From CAZCFB01 sp964511535 (lineage in GTDB: Bacteria > Myxococcota_A > Polyangia > GCA-2747355 > CAZCFB01): a stretch of DNA of 13,102 nt. Under the pieces are notes generated by a model. That model was given only the letters and a program-made list of their open reading frames with translations. It did not search any database and was not told where the DNA came from. Positions 5,980 through 12,914 of the stretch are shown here, one piece after another. The stretch's first letter is position 1, and each line of letters begins with the position of its first letter. The stretch lies in assembly GCA_964511535.1 (NCBI GenBank), contig CAZEFW010000201.1, positions 1 through 13,102 on the forward strand, written 5' to 3'. A program made the position numbers and the translations under genes.

Positions 5980-6479
5980 CAGTCGGACTCCCGAGCCACG
6001 GTCACTTCAAGGATCTCCACCTCTGACATCCGCCCGCGCTGGCGCAGCTCGATCACGTCACCCTTGCGTGCGCCCACGAGTTGGCGGCCGAGGGGCGAGT
6101 TGTAGCTGATGCGGCCCTGGGTCGGGTCGCCGTCGTCGTAGCCACTGATGAAGTACTCCCGGGGCGTCTCCTCGTCGTCCTTGAGGTAGGAGACAACACA
6201 CCCGACGCCCACCATGTCCTTGCGGTTCTCCCCCGGCATGACCACCTCGGCGGCGGCGAGCATCGCCTCGAGGTCGCGCACCTTCTTGGCGCGCTGGTGC
6301 ATCTGGCGCTGATTCTCCTCGTAGGCGAAGTTGTCGTGCCAGACCGACGAGTCGCCCGCGCCCGCCGCGTCTTCGTTTTCGTCGCAGATGTCCCGGTACG
6401 ACTGGCGCGCCAGCGCGATGCGATCCTTGAGCCGCTGGATTCCGCGGGGGGTGAAAAGGTAGCGCGTGATCATGTTCAT
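5979..6479 (-). CDS. GreA/GreB-family transcription factor
   Basis: The 166-aa protein has the two-part Gre layout: an N-terminal coiled-coil hairpin (about 10-80) and a C-terminal FKBP-like domain (about 85-162) with the hallmark ISYNSPLGRQLVGARKGD (124-141). Gre factors reach through the RNA polymerase secondary channel and stimulate cleavage of backtracked RNA. The coiled-coil tip here reads GDSSVWHDNFAYEEN (42-56), longer than the GDLKENAEY-type tip of GreA but still with acidic residues (Asp43, Asp49). It may keep cleavage activity or be a regulatory paralogue. GAAGGAGG precedes the chosen ATG at 6479. A full-match promoter P5 lies 35 nt upstream. A shared stress promoter on a Gre factor is unusual, since housekeeping greA usually has its own context. 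Confidence 0.8.
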   Translation of the reverse strand: MNMITRYLFTPRGIQRLKDRIALARQSYRDICDENEDAAGAGDSSVWHDNFAYEENQRQMHQRAKKVRDLEAMLAAAEVVMPGENRKDMVGVGCVVSYLKDDEETPREYFISGYDDGDPTQGRISYNSPLGRQLVGARKGDVIELRQRGRMSEVEILEVTVARESD

Positions 6480-6513
6480 CGGTGCCTCCTTCGATCCGGA
6501 TGACACCTACAAG

Positions 6514-6540
6514 GACGCGGCCCCGGCGCCCCTTCTGACA
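6514..6540 (-). promoter_or_regulatory. ECF-like promoter P5 (TGTCAGA-N16-CGTC)
   Basis: Full match on the reverse strand (TGTCAGA from 6540, CGTC to 6514), 35 nt before the GreA-like gene and 13 nt past the stop of the PRTase-CE-like gene. The GreA-like gene thus has its own start site even if the upstream operon reads through. Confidence 0.8.
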
Positions 6541-6552
6541 GGAAGCGTGGGC

Positions 6553-8730
6553 CTACAGCTTCGAGAGGTTCTGCTCCAGCTGAAGCAGGTGGGCCATCTC
6601 GCCGAGGAAGCGGCTCATGCGCGGCAGCTGGCAGACATCGCCCCACGGGAAGCGGCGCAGCTGGCGCAGCCATTGCACCCGTGAGCCATGGCTGTCCCCC
6701 GAGAGTCGTACTTTGCGGTTTGCGGCGGCCACGGAGTGGGCCAGCGCGTGCAACATCAAGTAGGCGCGGAAGTACTGCTCCGGGGCGTAGCTGTGGTTGA
6801 TCACCTGGTCTCCCCCGCACAACCAGACGACCCCCTTGCGCGAGATACCCACGGCGGCGCTGGCATCGTACTCGATGGTGGCGTCGGCGCTTACACGGGC
6901 TGCCCTGTCGCTCCGAGGATTAACGAAGGATGCCAGCGCGCCGAGGGCGCGGTTCATTCGGCCATCGTCCAGGTCGAAGAGTCCGCCCTCCTCCCGGATG
7001 AAGGTGAGGGCCTGGAGTTCTCCGGGCGCAGGAGGTTGGGGTTGCGGGTCGAAGATCGAGCTGGCGCGGGCTTCAGGATCCCGGGTGGAAGCCTGAGCCC
7101 AGCCCAGGAGTCGGTCCAGGCTGCTGCGGGGGAAGCTGCCGTCACGCCGCGCGCTGCGCTGAACGATGGCCCCGCTGCGGAAGCCGCTCCGGTCGCCGCC
7201 CCGCGCCATGACATGGCTGATGGTGCCGGCCGTGAGCAGATCCAGCCCGTCGCCCTGGAACTGAAAACGCAACGCCGTGGCCGCGGAGCCGCCAGGGAAG
7301 CAGAAGTAGGTGGCTGACTGCACCTTCATCCCGTGGTGCTGGCCGTCCACCTCCAGCGAAAGGCGGTTGTTGACCGGCCCAAGCGCCGCCGGGGGCAAGC
7401 TCCAGACCGCGGCGCCGCCCCCCGGTCCGAAGCCGAGCGCCTCTCTGGCCTCGGGGTGCAGCAGGTCCAGGTAGGACTGCGGGCCCCGGTCCGATTGCCG
7501 CGTGATTCGTTGCCACGGCTCGCAGGGTGCGCCATCGGCAGGGGCGTCGTGCCGTGCCCAGAGCGCCACCTCCAGCGGCGCGGTGGCCCCCTCGCGACTG
7601 TCAAGCGGCAGCTCCCGCAGCAGCCCGGTCAAATCGACCTCGCTGCTCATCTTGCGCGCCGGGGCGTTTCCCCTCAGCGTCTCAACGCCGCCGATGGCCT
7701 TGTCGCGCCGGCCCACCAGCGGCTTCCAGTCGATCCAGCGGTCCAGCACCTTGATCCGTCCGCCGGCCCACAGGCAGGTCAGGGTACAGGTCGGCACATT
7801 GTACTGGGTTAAAAACAGCTTGGCCGAGTTGCCGTAGCCGAGGCGGCGTCCCCGGTATCGGTCCTCCGGCCAGTCGGGCTTCCTGAGGCGCAGCAGGGCC
7901 TCGCCAGCCTGCTCGCACGCGGCGAGAAATCGGGTCAGCTCCCGGCACTTCTTGTCCTTGAACGCGCTCGAGGCGTTGCTCACCAGCTCCTCGGCCCCGG
8001 CCTCGATACCGTCCCGATCGTTGGCAGTGCCGAAGATGCCCACGTGGTCGTCCAGCGTGCCGACGCAGCGCACCACCCCGTCCCAGCCCAGGGCCTCGAG
8101 GGTCTCCTCGGCCCGCGCGCGCCCCTGCTCCATTCCGAACCGGAACACGAACAGCAGCCGCGCCCGGTTCATGATCTTCAGGCCCTGCTGCCCCAGGGGC
8201 CTGCGCCCGCTGCCTGGACCGGCGCCGGCGGCGTCGTAAGACCGCCGGCCAGCCCAGGTCTCCAGGATCTTCCGCAGTTGCCCGCCCGAGTTCAGGAAGT
8301 CGTCGACGAATATGATCACGGGCTGGCGGATGTCCTTGAGCGCAGGACCCGCCAGCAGCGTGGGCAGGTCAGGCGCCCAGCCCCTCATGAAGTTGAAGCC
8401 GCGCATGATGCGCGCCGAGCTCTCGGTCGCGTCGCCGAGGGGGGCGTAGAACACCCGGTCGGCGTCAAGCGACTCCGGGTGCAGATCGGTGACCATGTCG
8501 AGGCAGCGGTCCAGGATCTGGTCGTCGTAGAGCATCTCCACCTGCCCCAACGCCTGGATGACGAGCCAGGCATCCACGCCCAGCTGGGTGAAGTTGTTGA
8601 TCCAGGACTCGATCCTGGACTCTGCCTGAGCCCGGCTGAGCAGCCGGCCCTGCACCATCACCCCTTGCATGCGGGACGCGAGCCGGTGCACCGGGTCGAG
8701 GATTTCAGGCGGCAGCCTGTGCTCAGCCAT
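6553..8730 (-). CDS. PRTase-CE-like phosphoribosyltransferase-fold protein with long C-terminal extension
   Basis: This 725-aa protein has an N-terminal helical region (1-90), then a phosphoribosyltransferase-fold core: RVFYAPLGDATESSARI (92-108), and VIIFVDDFLNSGGQLRKI (138-155), which resembles the acidic PRPP-binding loop. LGYGNS (297-302) and a segment ending CLW (319-321) complete the pattern I associate with PRTase-CE, a family predicted in prokaryotic conflict systems. Residues about 360-725 form an extra region I do not recognise, with an HALAHSVAAANRKV helix near the end. The ATG overlaps the end of the radical SAM gene by 8 nt, so the two are translationally coupled and likely work together. 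Reaction and target are unknown. Confidence 0.65.
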   Translation of the reverse strand: MAEHRLPPEILDPVHRLASRMQGVMVQGRLLSRAQAESRIESWINNFTQLGVDAWLVIQALGQVEMLYDDQILDRCLDMVTDLHPESLDADRVFYAPLGDATESSARIMRGFNFMRGWAPDLPTLLAGPALKDIRQPVIIFVDDFLNSGGQLRKILETWAGRRSYDAAGAGPGSGRRPLGQQGLKIMNRARLLFVFRFGMEQGRARAEETLEALGWDGVVRCVGTLDDHVGIFGTANDRDGIEAGAEELVSNASSAFKDKKCRELTRFLAACEQAGEALLRLRKPDWPEDRYRGRRLGYGNSAKLFLTQYNVPTCTLTCLWAGGRIKVLDRWIDWKPLVGRRDKAIGGVETLRGNAPARKMSSEVDLTGLLRELPLDSREGATAPLEVALWARHDAPADGAPCEPWQRITRQSDRGPQSYLDLLHPEAREALGFGPGGGAAVWSLPPAALGPVNNRLSLEVDGQHHGMKVQSATYFCFPGGSAATALRFQFQGDGLDLLTAGTISHVMARGGDRSGFRSGAIVQRSARRDGSFPRSSLDRLLGWAQASTRDPEARASSIFDPQPQPPAPGELQALTFIREEGGLFDLDDGRMNRALGALASFVNPRSDRAARVSADATIEYDASAAVGISRKGVVWLCGGDQVINHSYAPEQYFRAYLMLHALAHSVAAANRKVRLSGDSHGSRVQWLRQLRRFPWGDVCQLPRMSRFLGEMAHLLQLEQNLSKL

Positions 8731-10006
8731 CGCAAAGCTCCGTCATGATGCTGCTCCTGGCCGAAAGGCGGCAGTACATGGGTGTGTAGTTATGCTCGAG
8801 GTACAGGTCCGCGAGGTAACGTGCGAAGCGGGCGGCCTGCAGCAGGTCCGGCCTCGGCAGGTTCTCCAGCGGCGTGCCGCGCTTGGGGGTGAAGCTCGAA
8901 TAGTCCGGCACGATACCCCGGCGGGCCAGGTCGGCGACGCCGCGCCGAAGGTCCTCGATGGGCTGCACGCCGAGCACCATGCCGCTGTACACCCTGCCCC
9001 GTCCGAACAACTCCACCGCCCGGTCCATGCGGCGCAGGTAGCGCTCATACGGTACCAGCCGGTGCTTGCCAGGGCAGATCTCCTTGAAGGCCTGCTCCCC
9101 GTACACCTCCAGGTTGAAGATCAGCTTGTTGAAGCCAAGCTCATGGGCCTGCTCCAGCTTCGCTGGATCGGGCGGCGGCAGCAGGTTCAAGTAGCTGTCC
9201 ACGTCCTGCAGCCGAACCACTTCGGACATCGCCTGGCACAGCTCCAGCACCAGGTCCCATTCGGCGTTCACGTCCAGCAGGTTGCCGGCCATGACATGCA
9301 GGTGCACGTGCGGGCCCACGTCCGGATCCGCGAGGATCGGCCCCAGGGCCGTGGTCACCCCGTCCAGCAGGCGCGGTCCCTCCTGCTCCCACCACGCCGC
9401 GTGATCATGGCTGCCGTCAGGCAGGCTGAAGTGGCGGCGCAGCCGGTTGAGAATCGGCAGCGCGCGGCGCTCGCCAGGCCGGATGGTTATGGAGTCGCAG
9501 AACTTGCACTGGTCGCCGTCAAACCAGTTGGCGCAGCCCATGTACACCATGATCCCGATGCGGTCCTTGCCCAGCACCTGGACCCAGTGCTCGGCCGGGA
9601 AACCATTCACCTCCTTCAGCGTGGCCGCGGGGCTGCGGACGAGCTTCGCCGGGAGGTCCACGCCGTGGCCCTCGGCCACCAGGTGAAGGGCCCCACCCTC
9701 GAGCTTCAGCTCGAAGGGCGAGTCTTGCCTCAAGTTGACCTTCACCACGCTGTCGTGAGAGCCGAACGCGACCTGCACCTCGGTGGGCACCCAGGGAAGC
9801 TCGCCTTCTTCCCCGTCCACGAAAGCGCCGTCCTGGATCACATGCCGCGCCCTGGCGCGCTTGGTGCGGTAGGCTTTCGGGTAGTCGTGGAAGGCGGCGG
9901 CGAGCGCCCCGCCATCCACTTTGACCCCGCGGTTGATGACCATCAGCTTGATGGCGGCCGGACGGTTCTCCAGTACCCCCTGTACCTGCTCCAGCGTCAC
10001 GCTCAT
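8723..10006 (-). CDS. Radical SAM enzyme
   Basis: The 427-aa protein has GCANWFDGDQCKFCDS in its middle. Three cysteines in C-x8-C-x2-C order with the C-K-F-C ending fit an atypical radical SAM [4Fe-4S] site (canonical is Cx3Cx2C). The following half shows the barrel pattern of this superfamily, with FNLEVYGEQAFKEICPGKH, GRGRVYSGMVLGVQPIEDL and SSFTPKRGTPLENLP. The first 150 residues are an added domain. Such enzymes cleave SAM to make a 5'-deoxyadenosyl radical and modify a substrate, here unknown and possibly made or used by the coupled PRTase-CE-like protein. ATG at 10006 has only a distant GGGG; a TTG at 10042 is an alternative. It follows the 85-aa zipper gene by 84 nt with no promoter of the shared type, so it may be read from P6. 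Confidence 0.75.
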   Translation of the reverse strand: MSVTLEQVQGVLENRPAAIKLMVINRGVKVDGGALAAAFHDYPKAYRTKRARARHVIQDGAFVDGEEGELPWVPTEVQVAFGSHDSVVKVNLRQDSPFELKLEGGALHLVAEGHGVDLPAKLVRSPAATLKEVNGFPAEHWVQVLGKDRIGIMVYMGCANWFDGDQCKFCDSITIRPGERRALPILNRLRRHFSLPDGSHDHAAWWEQEGPRLLDGVTTALGPILADPDVGPHVHLHVMAGNLLDVNAEWDLVLELCQAMSEVVRLQDVDSYLNLLPPPDPAKLEQAHELGFNKLIFNLEVYGEQAFKEICPGKHRLVPYERYLRRMDRAVELFGRGRVYSGMVLGVQPIEDLRRGVADLARRGIVPDYSSFTPKRGTPLENLPRPDLLQAARFARYLADLYLEHNYTPMYCRLSARSSIMTELCDG

Positions 10007-10090
10007 GATTGCAATGCTACCCCAGCGTGTTGGGCTGACCAATGCAGGCGGGGATCAGGCCAGAAATGAACGGCGCACGCTGCGTGCAAC

Positions 10091-10348
10091 TCAGCGGTCC
10101 ATCCAGCGGTTGATGGTGGCTGCGGCCATTCCGCCGGTGAAGCCGCTGGCCATGGCTCCACTGGTGGAACAGAGCATGGCCCCCAGGGCGGCACCGGTGA
10201 AGGAGCTGATGAGCCAGCCCACCACGGCCCCGACGCCGAGACCGGCGATGGCGCCCGCGACCGCGCCCAGGATTACCCCCCAGATGATCAGCGTCATTCT
10301 GCGCTGCTCCGGGTCCAACGGTGGGCGCTCCTGCCGGGAGAAATTCAT
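10091..10348 (-). CDS. Small glycine-zipper membrane protein, 85 aa
   Basis: A polar, charged N-terminus (1-18) precedes a hydrophobic hairpin: segment 19-48 with GVILGAVAGAIAGLGVGAVVG and segment 50-77 with TGAALGAMLC and GFTGGMAAAT. It ends in RWMDR. The glycine spacing suits close helix packing and oligomerisation in the membrane. The ATG overlaps the stop of the 80-aa gene by one base (TAATG), so the pair is coupled. It has no homology I can name, but its build matches the other three zipper proteins in the window. Confidence 0.75.
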   Translation of the reverse strand: MNFSRQERPPLDPEQRRMTLIIWGVILGAVAGAIAGLGVGAVVGWLISSFTGAALGAMLCSTSGAMASGFTGGMAAATINRWMDR

Positions 10349-10590
10349 TACCCTGCCAGAACCCTGCCTGCTCGTTCGAGCAGCTCGGGGAGCTTGGACT
10401 TAAGCACCTTGCCGTGGGCCTTGATCTTGTCCACGCCGGTACGGGTCTTGTGGTGCTTCCCCTTCTTCTCTGCGCGGCCAACATGGTGCATCAGTTTGAT
10501 CACGTCGGATTCGCGTGGATCGATGCCCAGCTCCACACACTCTCGAACCCTGGCGCGGTACTTGGCGATCTTTTCTGCATAAGTTGCCAT
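10348..10590 (-). CDS. Small basic helical protein, 80 aa
   Basis: The protein is strongly basic, with a helical start (MATYAEKIAKYRARVRECVE), a central HH/KK-rich stretch (HHVGRAEKKGKHHKTRTG, about 35-52) and a helical end. It has no membrane segment or known motif; nucleic-acid or anionic-lipid binding is possible. AGGAG lies 9 nt before the ATG, and the full-match promoter P6 lies 107 nt upstream. It is the first gene of the probable operon 80 aa, 85-aa zipper, and perhaps radical SAM and PRTase-CE-like genes. Confidence 0.65.
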   Translation of the reverse strand: MATYAEKIAKYRARVRECVELGIDPRESDVIKLMHHVGRAEKKGKHHKTRTGVDKIKAHGKVLKSKLPELLERAGRVLAG

Positions 10591-10696
10591 TGATATCGCT
10601 CCTGCTATCTGGTTATTCGCATGTCATGCAAACATGCTCCATGTCGCTCTCATGTTCGCGGGAACCTTACCGTTCCCGTCTGATCGTTATGAATCC

Positions 10697-10723
10697 GACG
10701 ATAGTGCGAGCGGGCCTCTGACA
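10697..10723 (-). promoter_or_regulatory. ECF-like promoter P6 (TGTCAGA-N16-CGTC)
   Basis: Full match on the reverse strand (TGTCAGA from 10723, CGTC to 10697). It stands 107 nt before the 80-aa gene, giving a leader near 100 nt, and 27 nt past the stop of the patatin gene. Confidence 0.8.
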
Positions 10724-10749
10724 TCTCGCAGCGGCCCGCGTCCGGGATT

Positions 10750-11694
10750 TCAGCGGAGCAGTTTCATTAGCGGCAGAAGCCCGCTTCCACCCCCCACCAG
10801 CTCCCCAATTGTCTGGAGCAGCACTTCCCAGTCGCTGGAGCTGGAACCCGCACCAAAGAAGTCATCCGTTTCCTGATATCCCTGCTCGATCTGGGCTTCG
10901 ATCTGGGCGCTCGAGAAGTCGAACACCGACAGCAGGTTGGCGTCGATCCCCTGGGAGGAGCAGATCTGGTGCAGATTGCAGCCCGGGAAGTCGGCCTGAT
11001 CCTGGTGGTCCTCGGCTGACATGGCCACGGTCGTGATCCGCCTGTATCCCATGTCTCGCAGGGTGCCGGCCGGGAGGTTGTCCACCAGGCCGGCGTCAGC
11101 GTAGCGCACGCCATGGACTCGCCGCGACGGAAACGCCAGCGGGATGGCGGCCGAGGCAAGCAGCGCCGAGCGCAGCTCTCGTGGGCCGAGCTCCGCGGCC
11201 GTGAGGTACTCCGCAGATCGCCAGGGAGCCGTGAGGATGTCCACCACAGGGTCCGTCTCACGAAGTACGGCCACGGTGAGGCCGGGGCGGGAGCGGCAAA
11301 CATGCTCATAGTCGATGACCCGGTCCATCAGCGCCATGACTGGCCCCGGATCGAGCACCGAAATCGTCTCGTTCGATGGCGCGAGCAGCTGCAAGGCCGA
11401 CAGGATCATCGGCGTCTGGTTGACCAGGGCCACGGGCAAGGGGCCAGCCAGGCTGGTGAGATTGATCCTGACCAGGCCCGCCTCCGGCATCTCTCGCCAC
11501 AGCTCGCACATGCGCTGCGCATGGGCCACCGAGCCATCACCCTGGCACCAGAAGGCGCCGTTGAGCGCTCCGATGCTGGTCCCGGCCACATGGTCGAACC
11601 GCACCCCGAGCTCCGCCATCCTGAGCAGGGCTCCTGCCTGGTATGCGCCCCGCGCCCCGCCGCCGGCCAGTGCAAGTGCGTGTCCTCTGGTCAT
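10750..11694 (-). CDS. Patatin-like phospholipase
   Basis: The 314-aa protein opens with the patatin core: GGGARG (11-16) forms the oxyanion hole, GTSIG (38-42) holds nucleophile Ser40, and DAG with Asp200 in YADAGLVDN completes the Ser-Asp dyad. The family cleaves acyl esters of phospholipids. It has no signal peptide, so it acts inside the cell or is exported by another route. The C-terminal end (about 285-314) is hydrophobic and Gly-rich (ELVGGGSGLLPLMKLL) and may contact membrane. GGAGGG precedes the ATG. It is the third gene of the operon with the 42-aa peptide and the 87-aa zipper protein, only 14 nt after the latter. This places a lipid hydrolase with a likely membrane-inserting partner. 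Confidence 0.88.
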   Translation of the reverse strand: MTRGHALALAGGGARGAYQAGALLRMAELGVRFDHVAGTSIGALNGAFWCQGDGSVAHAQRMCELWREMPEAGLVRINLTSLAGPLPVALVNQTPMILSALQLLAPSNETISVLDPGPVMALMDRVIDYEHVCRSRPGLTVAVLRETDPVVDILTAPWRSAEYLTAAELGPRELRSALLASAAIPLAFPSRRVHGVRYADAGLVDNLPAGTLRDMGYRRITTVAMSAEDHQDQADFPGCNLHQICSSQGIDANLLSVFDFSSAQIEAQIEQGYQETDDFFGAGSSSSDWEVLLQTIGELVGGGSGLLPLMKLLR

Positions 11695-11708
11695 CGCGTC
11701 CCTCCTGT

Positions 11709-11972
11709 TCAGTCGCCGAGGCGTCTGTCCACTTCCACGCCGGCCGCGCCACCGCCGTAGCCGCCGCCCAGGCTGCCGATGAGGATGCCTGCCAGGTAGC
11801 CGACGGCGGCCCCTGGAGGGCCACCGAGGAGAAAGCCCACCCCGGCGCCGGCGCCGGCGCCAGCGGCGCCACCCGTCACGCCGCCCATGATCGCGCCGGT
11901 GGATGTAAAAGCGATTTTGCGCGCTGCCCTGGTGAGTTCCGCCGGGCCTGTGTTGACCATTTTGTCGCTCAT
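11709..11972 (-). CDS. Small glycine-zipper membrane protein, 87 aa
   Basis: The N-terminal 22 residues are polar and amphipathic. Residues 23-77 are an almost continuous Gly/Ala/hydrophobic stretch, with STGAIMGGVTGGAAGAGAG, then GVGFLLGGPPGAAVGYLAG, then ILIGSLGGGYGGGAAG. The tail VDRRLGD is charged. It looks like a two-helix glycine zipper with a GGPPG turn. It starts inside the stop codon of the 42-aa gene (ATGA overlap) and is followed after 14 nt by the patatin gene, so all three products are probably made in fixed ratio. Confidence 0.75.
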   Translation of the reverse strand: MSDKMVNTGPAELTRAARKIAFTSTGAIMGGVTGGAAGAGAGAGVGFLLGGPPGAAVGYLAGILIGSLGGGYGGGAAGVEVDRRLGD

Positions 11973-12097
11973 TTCTTCACCACCTTTGCCGCGGCCTTGG
12001 CAACCTCCTCGGCGCCCCTCGCCAGGTCGGCAGGGGTTCCGAAGGTCTGGAAAAATTTGAGGGCCTGCTTGACGGCTTCCGCGATTACCCTGTCCAT
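11969..12097 (-). CDS. 42-aa amphipathic helical peptide
   Basis: The peptide starts MDRVIAEAVKQALKFFQTFG, then a TPAD helix cap and a second helix, and ends in KAAAKVVKK. Both halves are amphipathic, loosely like phasins or membrane-surface peptides. No family is recognised. The start at 12097 is chosen over a much longer open frame because AGGAGG lies 6 nt before it and the shared promoter P7 lies 37 nt upstream. Its stop overlaps the next start as ATGA. Confidence 0.65.
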   Translation of the reverse strand: MDRVIAEAVKQALKFFQTFGTPADLARGAEEVAKAAAKVVKK

Positions 12098-12133
12098 TGC
12101 GTCCTCCTTTTCCTCTGTGTCCTTGTGAAGAAT

Positions 12134-12160
12134 GACGGCGCCGATACAGCTCCTCTGACA
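12134..12160 (-). promoter_or_regulatory. ECF-like promoter P7 (TGTCAGA-N16-CGTC)
   Basis: Full match on the reverse strand (TGTCAGA from 12160, CGTC to 12134), 37 nt before the 42-aa gene. It heads the three-gene operon that ends with the patatin-like phospholipase. Confidence 0.8.
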
Positions 12161-12191
12161 GCTCCGCCGGGCGTGTTTTTCAGGCAGTTGG

Positions 12192-12695
12192 TCATCGAAC
12201 AACGGAGCTGGCCGCGGCCCTGCCGCCGGTGCCACCCAACATGCTGCCGACGAAGCCGCCAATGACCGTGCCGATGCCTGGCAAGAGCATGGAGCCGACG
12301 GCCGCGCCGGCGGCCATGCCACCGGCGGCGCCTGCCGCCCCGCCCACATTTTCGGCTGACCGCTTGCCGTACTCTTCTCCGTCGATGTGTCCTGCTGCCA
12401 GGCGGGCCGAGTCCGCCCCCTGATCCACGACCAGGCTGGCCAGGGCAAGCAGCGGGTTGCTCCGGGCCGCTGCCCTGAGCGCCTGATTGCCCGTTGACCT
12501 GGCTGCTTCCTTGATGCCGGCTCGCAACAGCTCGGCGGTGGCTTTCTTGGCAATGATTTCTGTACCCGAGGCTGCCGCCTGCGCCGCCAGCTCGGCGATC
12601 ACCTTTGGATCCAGGTTGCTGAGACGTTTGAGCCAGGCGTCGTGAGATTCACCTGGCCGGCGGTCGAGGATTCGGGGGAGTTGGTTGTTGGGCAT
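12192..12695 (-). CDS. Glycine-zipper protein with helical N-terminal domain, 167 aa
   Basis: Residues 1-115 form a polar, mostly helical domain (DAWLKRLSNLDPKVIAELAA, later KKATAELLRAGIKEAARS). Residues 118-165 form a glycine zipper hairpin, GGAAGAAGGMAAGAAVGSML, then a PGIGTV turn, then IGGFVGSMLGGTGG. This hairpin type occurs in membrane-inserting effectors and envelope proteins. It is the largest of the four zipper proteins here. The start at 12695 is chosen over an upstream extension to 13007 because GGAGG lies 6-7 nt before it and promoter P8 lies 33 nt upstream. No signal peptide is evident. Confidence 0.75.
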   Translation of the reverse strand: MPNNQLPRILDRRPGESHDAWLKRLSNLDPKVIAELAAQAAASGTEIIAKKATAELLRAGIKEAARSTGNQALRAAARSNPLLALASLVVDQGADSARLAAGHIDGEEYGKRSAENVGGAAGAAGGMAAGAAVGSMLLPGIGTVIGGFVGSMLGGTGGRAAASSVVR

Positions 12696-12727
12696 CGTTG
12701 CCTCCGTTGCTGTCACCTGAGGAGCAA

Positions 12728-12754
12728 AACGGCAGGCGAGCAGGCCATCTGACA
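12728..12754 (-). promoter_or_regulatory. ECF-like promoter P8 (TGTCAGA-N16-CGTT)
   Basis: One mismatch, in the last base of the -10 (CGTT). TGTCAGA starts at 12754 and CGTT ends at 12728 on the reverse strand, with the same spacing. It is 33 nt before the 167-aa glycine-zipper gene. Confidence 0.7.
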
Positions 12755-12914
12755 GTTCGAGCAGCAAAAGAAAGCGCCCGAAGAAGACCCGCGACTCGGA
12801 AGGCTCGAGGAGACGGTGTTCTCTGGGTCTGCAGCCCCTGGTGCGGTAATCTGGGCAAGGGATACCGGGGAATATCCGGCATCCATTCGCGGTGGCCCCG
12901 TGCAGAGGTTCTGA
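12755..12914. other. Intergenic stretch, no feature seen
   Basis: Between promoter P8 and the right-edge stub there is no convincing gene. A small inverted repeat, GGATA and TATCC with an 8-nt loop, lies near 12859-12876. The open frames that cross here run over P8 or lack ribosome sites. Confidence 0.4.

Noticed and set aside
5999..6027. Reverse TGTCAGAGG inside the GreA-like gene
   Set aside because: It lies in coding sequence and has GTGA instead of CGTC at the -10 position.
8669..10069. 466-codon forward open frame opposite the radical SAM gene
   Set aside because: It is a shadow of a high-GC gene: low-complexity His/Arg/Val-rich translation, no domain motifs, and the reverse frame has clear radical SAM features.
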